Shown here one piece after another: positions 47,376 to 55,412 of a stretch of DNA of 64,000 nucleotides. The DNA lies in the NCBI RefSeq assembly GCF_018595675.2, contig NZ_CP092333.1, forward strand, positions 3,124,001-3,188,000. The letters are read 5' to 3'. The stretch is from Flavihumibacter fluvii (GTDB lineage Bacteria; Bacteroidota; Bacteroidia; Chitinophagales; Chitinophagaceae). The position numbers and the translations under genes were made by a program. Position 1 is the first letter of the stretch; every line of letters starts with the position of its first letter. The notes under the pieces were generated by a model, which did not search any database, was not told the origin of the DNA, and was given only the letters and a program-made list of their open reading frames with translations.

Positions 47376-49028
47376 TTACTTTGATTGATTGGGATCAAAC
47401 TTCCGTGGTTCAATAGTAATTTGATCTAATTTTCCTTTTTCTTGTACCGTGAAACGAATGGGTTTACCAGGGAACACTTTAAGTACTTCTGAGTTTTTCA
47501 CTACTATAACGCCATTTACTAGTACATAAGGAATACCTGTAGATGGAATTGCTCCCTTTCCTACTTCGTAAGTAGAGTTATCTCTTACTGTTTCCGGATT
47601 GAAAACTACAATATCTGCATCCATACCTTCCTGCATACGCCCTTTGGTCTTAAACTGTGGGATACCCGCCAATTCGTCAAAATATTTCGCATGTAAATAG
47701 CTCATTTTAGAAATGGCTTCCATCAAGGACATATTCTTTTCTTCACGCACCATGCGCAATACTTTAGCTCTGGTACCTGCTGTACGAGGGTGTACTGAAT
47801 GCCCTTCATAAGATGCTTCCCAAGGGAAATAATTGAGTTTTTCATCTTGAACAGCCATACCGTCAGAGACTACAACAACGCCTGGTTGCGCCATCCATTT
47901 GGCGATGTCTTCAGGAGGATTATTGTAAATCAAAATCGATCTGCCTGGATCATTCTTACGTATGTTTTCATAGTCTTCTTTAGTCCAGCGTGTACCATCC
48001 AGGTTGGCAACATTCGAATAAGTGATATTCATTTGAGCCATACTTGACTCGGTAAGAATATCGGTAGAAGCGATGGTGCCGCCGGCTGCATAAGGGTAAA
48101 CCTCACCCCATACCTTGGCGCCTCTTTTTTCTCTTGCGTCATTAATCATTGGAATGGTGTATTCCCAGTCCATGTTACTATTCAGGTGTGAAGCCAGGAA
48201 AGGTGCATCCAAGACCATGGCATTGGCCAGCATTTCCTGAATACCCAACATACCCTCGGTAGGAGGTCTTACACCCGCAAAGCGTACATGCGCATTTGTA
48301 ACACGGCCATATTTTGCCGCCAACTCCTGGTATTTGTACAATTCGTACTGTGTAACTCCTCCAGTCATATAACCGACCGGAACACCTACACCCAAAGCCC
48401 CCTGGCGCAAACCTTCATCTACATAAGCCATAATCTGAGTCATCTCCTCTTTGTTAGGTAAAGTTGCATTCCAGCCTGGCTTGCGTCCTACTTTCTGTGC
48501 CTTTGCGGCAGCGGCACCTACTGTATGAGAGAACAATCCACCCATATCGTTACCTTGTGCTGCTATTTCAGGGCCGTCCAATACCTTTACACGGGCAAGG
48601 GTTGCAAGCACTACCATTCCGTAGTTGGGCTGGGTTTTACCTTCGGCTTCTGCATACCATTTAGCGATATCGCCGGCACCTGCTTCGAAGTCCATCGCGG
48701 TGGTCAGGCCATCACGTAAATTAACTTTACGACTGAATTGATCTGTTGCGTGCTGATGTCCTTCAATAAATCCCGGAGCAACCACATGCCCTTTTGCATC
48801 AATGGTCTCTTTTCCTTTAATGGCACTTTCGGTAATGATGGCAATTTTTCCATCTTTAACTCCGACGTTTCTGACGCCATCAAAGTTGGTTTCCGGGTCC
48901 ATTACACGACCGTTTAAAATGACTACGTCAAATTCCTGATTTGGATCTGCTCCCTTTTTTGTAGTGGTTTCATTACAGCTACTGAAAATAAGTGCCGAAA
49001 TAAAGAGTGTTAAGAGTGCTTTTTTCAT
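47376..49028 (-). CDS. D-aminoacylase-like amidohydrolase, lipoprotein (copy 1)
   Basis: This 550-residue protein has a lipoprotein signal (FISALIFSSC). N-acyl-D-amino-acid deacylase features are FIEGHQHATDQF (HxH), GLTTAMDFEAG, TNAHVRFAG, FLASHLNSN, VVVSDGM and the C-terminal ADIVVFNPETV with VLVNGVIVVK. Known D-aminoacylases use a bridging Cys where this protein has Glu (DFEAG), so the subfamily differs. It sits 26 bases after its paralogue. Confidence 0.85.
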   Translation of the reverse strand: MKKALLTLFISALIFSSCNETTTKKGADPNQEFDVVILNGRVMDPETNFDGVRNVGVKDGKIAIITESAIKGKETIDAKGHVVAPGFIEGHQHATDQFSRKVNLRDGLTTAMDFEAGAGDIAKWYAEAEGKTQPNYGMVVLATLARVKVLDGPEIAAQGNDMGGLFSHTVGAAAAKAQKVGRKPGWNATLPNKEEMTQIMAYVDEGLRQGALGVGVPVGYMTGGVTQYELYKYQELAAKYGRVTNAHVRFAGVRPPTEGMLGIQEMLANAMVLDAPFLASHLNSNMDWEYTIPMINDAREKRGAKVWGEVYPYAAGGTIASTDILTESSMAQMNITYSNVANLDGTRWTKEDYENIRKNDPGRSILIYNNPPEDIAKWMAQPGVVVVSDGMAVQDEKLNYFPWEASYEGHSVHPRTAGTRAKVLRMVREEKNMSLMEAISKMSYLHAKYFDELAGIPQFKTKGRMQEGMDADIVVFNPETVRDNSTYEVGKGAIPSTGIPYVLVNGVIVVKNSEVLKVFPGKPIRFTVQEKGKLDQITIEPRKFDPNQSK

Positions 49029-49054
49029 TCTTTTTTCATTTTAATTTTTAAGTA

Positions 49055-50749
49055 TTATTTTTTTTTATTCAGCACTTTTCCAGCACCTGAATTGTCATCC
49101 AAATGATCATTTAAAAAGCTTGGATTTAAGCCAATTGTATGCTCATTCAACCATTTTTCACGAGCAATTGGAGTGAATCTTCCTTTGGATTCTATTGGAA
49201 AACGAATGGCTTGCCCTGCTTTTATAGGAAGCACTTCATTGTTTTTAACAACTGTAACGCCATTCACAATAACATAAGGAATACCTGTTGTAGGGATACC
49301 GTGCTGTCCAACTTTAAACCCTGAATTTTCTTTTATTGTATTTGGGTTAAAAATGGTAATGTCTGCTATTTTTCCAACCTGAATTCTACCCCGTTGCTTC
49401 ATCGCTTCAAGACCAGCATCTCCTAAGTGTTTCGCTACCCAATAACTCGCTTGAGAAATAGTAAACATAAGTGGTATACCTTGTTCACGCCCCAATCTAA
49501 AACACGTTCCATGAGATCCTGAAGTACGCGGATGACCACGGTATTCAGACCAATCTGCATCCCATGTCAGTAATTTACCATCAGCACCAACCCCTGCCAT
49601 GGCATCACTCGCAATGGTCATGTGCGGAATAGCCAACCAATTATTCATCCATTCTTTTCGATACGGAAATTCAACCACAACCGACCTGCCCGGTTCTTTT
49701 TTCATGAGTGCAGCATAAGTCTCGTTGGTAAGGTATTTATCATCAATAGGGTCGTAGATGGTTTCTTCATATTTATAGCCACGTTTCTCTACCCATTCAG
49801 AAGGCCTCAGGAAAGCTGCCGTAATCGCAGTTGAGCCGGCGGCATAAGGATAGTATTCAGACCACATATTCAACCCTTTAGACCTGGCTAATTGCAACTT
49901 TTCCTCTATTTCCCACCAGCCATAATCATTATTGTGTGCCATTAATAGTGGAGCATCCAACAACATCGCATTGGTAAACATCTCATCAAAGGCTATTGGA
50001 GCTTCAGTAGGTGTTTCGGATAAGAGATGATACCTTGTATGAACAGATGTAAGTCGTCCGTAATTTGCTCCAACCCTCTGACCCGCAAACAGCTCATAAC
50101 TACTGATTCCTTTAGCCATATAAGCAATAGGTGCAGCAACACCAATGGCACCTTGCCTTAGATCTTCATCCATTAACTGCATCACTTTATTCATTTCTTC
50201 CACTGTGGATTTCGTATCCGCCCAACCTTGAACACCATCTTTCAAAGCTCTGCTTGCATAAGTAGTAATAACAGAATAATCAACTGGCCCGCTTAGTTCA
50301 GCATCAGGATCATGAACAGCCATTCTATTAAATAACAAGCTGGCAGATGTACCGTAGTTCACTTGCCAACCCGTTTTTGCCCGTTCATCGTACCATGCCT
50401 TTACATTGAAGGATCCTGCCTCAAGATCCATACCCGTGGTGACACCATCTCTCAGTGCCATCTTGCTTGCGAAAACGTCTGTTGCATGGTAGTGGGTATC
50501 AATAAAACCTGGTGCTACCACATGCCCTTTTGCATCAATGGTCTCTTTTCCTTTGATTGGAGATTTGGTTATGACAACGATCTTTCCATCTTTAATGCCA
50601 ACATTCGCTATATCATCAAACATTGTTTCGGGGTCCATAACCCGGCCGTTTAAAATCACCAGGTCATAGGTTTCATTTGCACTTGTTTTCTGCTGACCGT
50701 ATGAAAACGATATCAATAAAATGCATACTGTAATCAAAGCATTTCTCAT
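49055..50749 (-). CDS. D-aminoacylase-like amidohydrolase, secreted (copy 2)
   Basis: This 564-residue paralogue of copy 1 has a signal peptide (LITVCILLISFSYGQ). Metal-site marks are FIDTHYHATDVF, GVTTGMDLEAG (Glu at the bridging position again), SVHTRYH, LMAHNNDYGWW, TIASDAMAG and ADITIFNPNTI. The two copies have diverged widely, so they probably differ in substrate. It is the second gene after the small LAL-linked protein, with a 14-base gap. Confidence 0.85.
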   Translation of the reverse strand: MRNALITVCILLISFSYGQQKTSANETYDLVILNGRVMDPETMFDDIANVGIKDGKIVVITKSPIKGKETIDAKGHVVAPGFIDTHYHATDVFASKMALRDGVTTGMDLEAGSFNVKAWYDERAKTGWQVNYGTSASLLFNRMAVHDPDAELSGPVDYSVITTYASRALKDGVQGWADTKSTVEEMNKVMQLMDEDLRQGAIGVAAPIAYMAKGISSYELFAGQRVGANYGRLTSVHTRYHLLSETPTEAPIAFDEMFTNAMLLDAPLLMAHNNDYGWWEIEEKLQLARSKGLNMWSEYYPYAAGSTAITAAFLRPSEWVEKRGYKYEETIYDPIDDKYLTNETYAALMKKEPGRSVVVEFPYRKEWMNNWLAIPHMTIASDAMAGVGADGKLLTWDADWSEYRGHPRTSGSHGTCFRLGREQGIPLMFTISQASYWVAKHLGDAGLEAMKQRGRIQVGKIADITIFNPNTIKENSGFKVGQHGIPTTGIPYVIVNGVTVVKNNEVLPIKAGQAIRFPIESKGRFTPIAREKWLNEHTIGLNPSFLNDHLDDNSGAGKVLNKKK

Positions 50750-50763
50750 ATTCTTGGTTTTAG

Positions 50764-51021
50764 TTATTCTCTGGAGAGTTTATTCAGCGAGCTAGTATCA
50801 AAACTGCCTGATAACATTTCTACAGACAGAATTTCAAAGCGGATATCGTTCAATGTATTCAGCAATCCTAGTAAAGCCGACTGATCTGGTAGCTGCCCGA
50901 CTAATGATATAATATCTTTTCCGTGTTCCTGACGGATCTGCATATCATCAATATGATTTTGCAGAGACAGGGAAACCTTGCCTATTAATCGGATCTGGTA
51001 TACGGAATTTATAGTAGTCAC
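50764..51021 (-). CDS. Small protein of a LuxR-associated family (85 residues)
   Basis: An 85-residue cytosolic protein with an alternating strand/helix pattern: YQIRLIGKVS, DMQIRQEHGKDIISLVGQLPDQSALLGLLNTLND, FEILSVEML. The core with G-x-L-x-D-Q-x-A-L-x-G-L-L, then D and L-S-V, resembles small uncharacterised proteins I recall next to MalT/LAL regulators in many bacteria. It is the first gene of the long island run, 330 bases from the regulator. No function is known; a modulator of the regulator is one possibility. Confidence 0.6.
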   Translation of the reverse strand: MTTINSVYQIRLIGKVSLSLQNHIDDMQIRQEHGKDIISLVGQLPDQSALLGLLNTLNDIRFEILSVEMLSGSFDTSSLNKLSRE

Positions 51022-51129
51022 TAGTCCTTAATTTAAGTCAGGAAATTTCAGTTTCTATTCATGCATTCAAGGTAAGAAACCACTATGTGACTTAGTCTGC
51101 GACTTTAGTCGCAAAAAGGTAGGACTAGT
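51020..51129. promoter_or_regulatory. Candidate operator region: nested inverted repeats upstream of the island operon
   Basis: A 16-base palindrome TGCGACT-TT-AGTCGCA (51098-51113) lies about 80-90 bases upstream of the 85-residue protein gene. Outside it, ACTAGTCCT (51020-51028) and AGGACTAGT (51121-51129) form a second inverted pair; its left arm overlaps the gene start. These are candidate binding sites for the adjacent LuxR regulator; nothing is proven. Confidence 0.4.
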
Positions 51130-51353
51130 AAAAATTGACTCACAAACAACTTATTAAATGAAAGCTAGAATTTCGATCGATGCTAGAGTGGTGAGGGAGG
51201 CACTTTTCTGAGTTGAATTGTAGAGCTGCTGCATCAATAGTAAAGGCCAAGCAGATATTTAAAAATAATAGCCAGCTACGATTTCTTATGCTTCATCAAT
51301 TAGAGCCATGTTACCAGGTTCTAACTTCACGTTAAATAATGTTTAGGGCTTGG

Positions 51354-53993
51354 CTACTGGATTTTAAACAGGGGTCTCTGATCTTGTATAATTCGCAACA
51401 TCGAGGTGCGATTGGAGACGCCAAGTTTTTTAAAAATATTCGTCAAGTGACTTTTAACAGTTACTGTAGAAATATGAAGTTGATCAGCAACCTCTTTATT
51501 TTGCAGGCCTTTTGCAATGAGTTCAACAACTTTTTGCTCACGTGTTGTTAACCTATTGTCTTTGAAAGTAGGAACTGACAAGAACTTTTGTGAAGATGAA
51601 TCGATACCAATTCTGGATAATAGTCGATTGTGTGCATCCGTTTTTGCTATCAAGTTGAATAGGTCTGGCATTACACGATTGACCTCCACGACCGGCCTGA
51701 CCATATCATTTTTATCTGCCAGTATCAGCGCTTCCGTTAAATATTTGGCAGCACGTTCTTTTTCTCCAAGACGTAAATACCCCATCGCTCTTAGTAGAAC
51801 AAGGTCTATCTGCTGATAGTGATTATGAACACTTTCCAGCATGGCTTCCACTTCCTTCAGCATAGCAACCGCTTCCTCAACCTGAGCACGTGAACCATGA
51901 CTAACTACGATTCGTAACTTAGTCAGTTCAGGTACATCGATCAAAAATAAATATGACGACGGGTGCTGCTTCACCCAGTCGGCTTCAGCCCAGCCTAATT
52001 CTTTGTCTCCTTGCCCTGCATGCCAGTTGACTCTTGCTTGGACGGAACGGCAATAATTCTGAAAATTTGTGTCCTTCAGTTTTAATGCCAATTGGCACAT
52101 TTGTTCAAGAAATAAAGCTGTTGCCTCCTGATCTTCCTGTAATGAGCTGATTAGCGCTAATCCTGCTAACGCATCGAAATAAACCCTAAGATTAAAAAGC
52201 CCTTCAAATGCCAGGACTCCTTTTAAGCTGTGTATCGCTTCATACTCATTATACCATTGAAAGGCAATATTGCCAAGAAAATACGAGCCCCATCCTTTTG
52301 CATATTGCAGTTCAGAATCCTGAACAAGAAACAATAATTTATTCGAGTCGCTATTTGCAGCTTCAAGATTTCCGGAATGCAAGTGCACTAGCACTTTGCC
52401 GTGTATGGCGCGAATATGAAGTTGTGAGGAAGGATCGAATTTTTGCCGAATCTCTTCAAGTGATTGCAATGCTAAAGCAGTTAAGCCAAGCATTTGCCTG
52501 CTGCTGGCCAATATCAACTCCCTGCGTCCGCCAAACATGTAACTATCATCATGAAACAACGCTTTTGACCGCTCAAGCGATTCAGTCGCTTTTTTGGGAT
52601 TAGGGTTGATATAGGTTAGAAAGTACCCTAAGTGAAACAAATACAGGGAGATATTCTTGTCATTTGAATTTTCAATGCCTACTGATTCTAGGATTTCCAG
52701 AATAGAAGAAAAATCTCTGATTCTCCAGGTTTCTTCGCAAACCAGTAACTCCATCAACAATAAATCAATATTGGTATTACGAATTTGCCGGGGAATGTTA
52801 TTGAGCCAGCGTTGCAGAACCCACCATTGGCCCTTTTCCAGTATGCTTTCTCTATGGCTTATGATCTGCCTACTGGCCAATGCATAGTCGTTCCCTTTGA
52901 TCGCATAGCGGATGGCTTCATCAACAATATTTTTCCCTGAAAACCACTTACTTATCTTTATATAAAGTTGATTAATTGTTTCAGGTTCATTTTTTTCCAG
53001 TTGCCGCTTTAAAATGTCACGAATTAAGTGGTGGAATCGATACCATGTTCCATCCTCGCTGGTTGGAATCAGAAAAAAATTCAAATCCCGCAATTTTTTA
53101 AGCAAAATAGCTGCGCTGTCCGAATCTTGAAAGGCATGCGAAAAAACTGAGTCGATCAGTTCTTCACTGAATTGATCACACAAAGAACAGATCTGCAATT
53201 GCCTGAAAAACTTAGGATCTAATTTGTCACTAATATGAACTAGAAGATCATCCAAATCGTTAGACAGGGTCAGGGATTTTCCCTTGTTACCTTCCAACAT
53301 TTGAAATGATCGGGCTGCCAGCATTATCCGTATTGCCAGGACCCAGCCCTCCGATTGCTCATACAGGTCACTAAGTTCTTCATCAGAAAAATCAACGATA
53401 CGCTCCTTTGCTAAAAGCTTTCGAATATCATTTTCGTCAAACTTCAGATCGTGAGCTCTGAGTTCAAACATTTTATGATAGAGCCGTAAACCACGGAGTC
53501 GAAGTGGCGGATCCCTGCGGGTAATAATTACTAAGTGAAAATTTGTAATGTCCTCGTTGATGATCGCACTAATCAACTCGTGGATTTCCTGATTTCTGAT
53601 CAGGTGATAGTCGTCCAGAATTAGTCGAACGGGCTCTTTTAACTCATTGAGTTTATTAATTACTTTATCAATTATTGCTTCCCATTTAAGAAAATAATTT
53701 TCCTGCTCCCAATTTTTCAAACCTGATGCAGCAGCAGCACAGGCAATACTTAGGCCTTCAGTGAAATATTTTACGAAAGTAGGAGCATCATTCATGCTTT
53801 CATCTATTGAAAGCCATCCGAAATTATTTTTCTGCTCCAGCCATTGGCTAATTAATATACTCTTACCGTAACCTGCAGGTGCCGAAACCAATATCAATGG
53901 TAAATGGCGATTTTTTTCCAGTAGTTCAACTAAATGTGGTCGCTCTAAGTGATCAGCAGTGTTGGTTGGTCTATTTAACTTCGTCCGAAGCAT
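51354..53993 (-). CDS. MalT/LAL-type LuxR family transcriptional regulator
   Basis: This 879-residue protein has an N-terminal STAND-type ATPase with Walker A SAPAGYGKSI near 38-47 and Walker B-like LILDDYHLI near 123-131. A long helical, TPR-like middle (about 350-790) follows. The C-terminal LuxR helix-turn-helix is TTREQKVVELIAKGLQNKEVADQLHISTVTVKSHL, in pieces, near 815-870. MalT-type regulators bind an inducer through the helical domain. It lies upstream of the island genes on the same strand and is their probable activator. Confidence 0.93.
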   Translation of the reverse strand: MLRTKLNRPTNTADHLERPHLVELLEKNRHLPLILVSAPAGYGKSILISQWLEQKNNFGWLSIDESMNDAPTFVKYFTEGLSIACAAAASGLKNWEQENYFLKWEAIIDKVINKLNELKEPVRLILDDYHLIRNQEIHELISAIINEDITNFHLVIITRRDPPLRLRGLRLYHKMFELRAHDLKFDENDIRKLLAKERIVDFSDEELSDLYEQSEGWVLAIRIMLAARSFQMLEGNKGKSLTLSNDLDDLLVHISDKLDPKFFRQLQICSLCDQFSEELIDSVFSHAFQDSDSAAILLKKLRDLNFFLIPTSEDGTWYRFHHLIRDILKRQLEKNEPETINQLYIKISKWFSGKNIVDEAIRYAIKGNDYALASRQIISHRESILEKGQWWVLQRWLNNIPRQIRNTNIDLLLMELLVCEETWRIRDFSSILEILESVGIENSNDKNISLYLFHLGYFLTYINPNPKKATESLERSKALFHDDSYMFGGRRELILASSRQMLGLTALALQSLEEIRQKFDPSSQLHIRAIHGKVLVHLHSGNLEAANSDSNKLLFLVQDSELQYAKGWGSYFLGNIAFQWYNEYEAIHSLKGVLAFEGLFNLRVYFDALAGLALISSLQEDQEATALFLEQMCQLALKLKDTNFQNYCRSVQARVNWHAGQGDKELGWAEADWVKQHPSSYLFLIDVPELTKLRIVVSHGSRAQVEEAVAMLKEVEAMLESVHNHYQQIDLVLLRAMGYLRLGEKERAAKYLTEALILADKNDMVRPVVEVNRVMPDLFNLIAKTDAHNRLLSRIGIDSSSQKFLSVPTFKDNRLTTREQKVVELIAKGLQNKEVADQLHISTVTVKSHLTNIFKKLGVSNRTSMLRIIQDQRPLFKIQ

Positions 53994-54435
53994 AAGAACT
54001 CTGTAATTAATTAAATATAGTAAACTTTATCACCATATTTTTAAATACCAATTATGATCAATATTAAACCAAAAACAGGAGCTATAAACAGGTGGTCAGT
54101 TTGAGTGAATATTACACATAATCACCTTTCTGCTCAACTAACCGGAAGGAGCGGCCCAGGTTAACAGGGCTTAGTTATGCTGATTATGCCAGATTGGCAG
54201 CAAATGAGTTGGCTGTTATACTGGCAAATTGCTGGAGTTTTTTGAGTGTATTTTTGGGCCACTTCAAGACCAGTTAAGGACCGCATGAAGACCAGGTGAA
54301 AACTCCCCATATTACACGTCTGTGATCCCTAAATAACAGTACATCGAATTTTAATAAACCTTAAAATCTGACAAAATGTCTATGGCCTTATTACATGGTC
54401 AACCACCTCTGGAATTACTTTACACAGTATACCCC

Positions 54436-54600
54436 GGCTATAGGATCGCTATGGGATAAGACATAGATTAGACATACATGAGACATAGATTATAATGTAA
54501 TGGCTATGTAATCGCTATGCAGCGGCTATGTAACCGCTAAGCAAACCTTAATGCACACCTTATGCAAAGCTTATAGAAACCTTATACGAATCTTATTTTA
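54436..54600. repeat. Degenerate 11-base-period tandem array
   Basis: Units with an 11-base period run through most of this stretch: GGCTATAGGAT and CGCTATGGGAT, then three AGACATAGATT-type units (54459-54491), then alternating GGCTATGTAAT/CGCTATGCAGC units and finally CCTTATGCAAA-type units. The period is not a multiple of three and no reading frame crosses it. It lies in the 750-base gap between the LuxR regulator and the AhpD-like gene; the rest of that gap holds nothing I recognise. Confidence 0.65.
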
Positions 54601-54691
54601 ACATAGCCTAACCCTTTTTTAATCAGGCTATTATGTATTCCTGTTGCGCTGCTTAAATACTTAAATCCCCTTCCAGCCTGCATTTCAGCCC

Positions 54692-54720
54692 AAAAAAAGA
54701 GTCCGGCATTACCCGAACTC
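54692..54720 (-). terminator. Rho-independent terminator of the AhpD-like gene
   Basis: Arms 54699-54706 and 54713-54720 form an 8-pair stem with one mismatch, followed by seven T residues on the minus strand, 25 bases after the stop. Confidence 0.7.
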
Positions 54721-54744
54721 CTGTACAAATATTAATGGCCTCTC

Positions 54745-55299
54745 CTACTTCGCAGGCGGAACCGACCCAACATACCCCTGCTCCGCGCGCATCGGCGCCC
54801 GGTTCACATACACCTGCCGATCCTCCGGCGCCCAGGTACCTAATCCATCCACATAACGATTGAACATGCAAAATGCCGCCGCGATCAGCACTGTATCATG
54901 GATCTCGCGATCCGTAGCACCCAACTCCCGCGCCGCACTTACTTGTTCCGGCGTCACCTGCTTCCCATTCTGCTGCACCGATGCCGCAATGGCCAACAAG
55001 GCGCGCATCTTATCGGAAATGGCTGCTTTAGATGGATCATTTTTAATGGCGTCGATCTGTTCTAAAGAACAACCCATATAATGACCAGCCATAGCGCCAT
55101 GCACATTCTGGCAAAAGAAACAATCATTCAGGTAGGAAACATAAGCACCAATCAATTCGCGATCGCCTTTCGATAAACTATTGTCTTCACTGCGCAGTAG
55201 CAATTCTGCCAGTTCATTCAAGGGCTTAGCCGTCTCTGGACGGTAAGCCATCGGCCCGCGGATACCGGGCTCGTCATTCTGTAAATCGATATATGCCAT
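54745..55299 (-). CDS. AhpD-like carboxymuconolactone decarboxylase family protein
   Basis: The product is 184 residues from the ATG at 55299 (MAYIDLQNDEPG); the upstream extension is rich in Cys and Tyr and looks non-coding. The redox pair C-x-x-C is in LNDCFFCQNVHGAMAGH, typical of AhpD-like peroxidase-related enzymes. Such proteins reduce peroxides with a thiol partner. A terminator follows. It is not clearly linked to its neighbours. Confidence 0.85.
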   Translation of the reverse strand: MAYIDLQNDEPGIRGPMAYRPETAKPLNELAELLLRSEDNSLSKGDRELIGAYVSYLNDCFFCQNVHGAMAGHYMGCSLEQIDAIKNDPSKAAISDKMRALLAIAASVQQNGKQVTPEQVSAARELGATDREIHDTVLIAAAFCMFNRYVDGLGTWAPEDRQVYVNRAPMRAEQGYVGSVPPAK

Positions 55300-55412
55300 G
55301 TTACAAGATTGATGGTAACAATAATAGCATTTTCTATTGTAGTGGCATTGCACCTTTACCAAAGCGCTTCTGAAGCGTTTCTGTAGCCCTCCATAAGCCT
55401 TCCATTTGCCCT

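Noticed and set aside
54653-54871. 72-codon minus-strand frame
   Set aside because: It overlaps the end of the AhpD-like gene in another frame and crosses its terminator.
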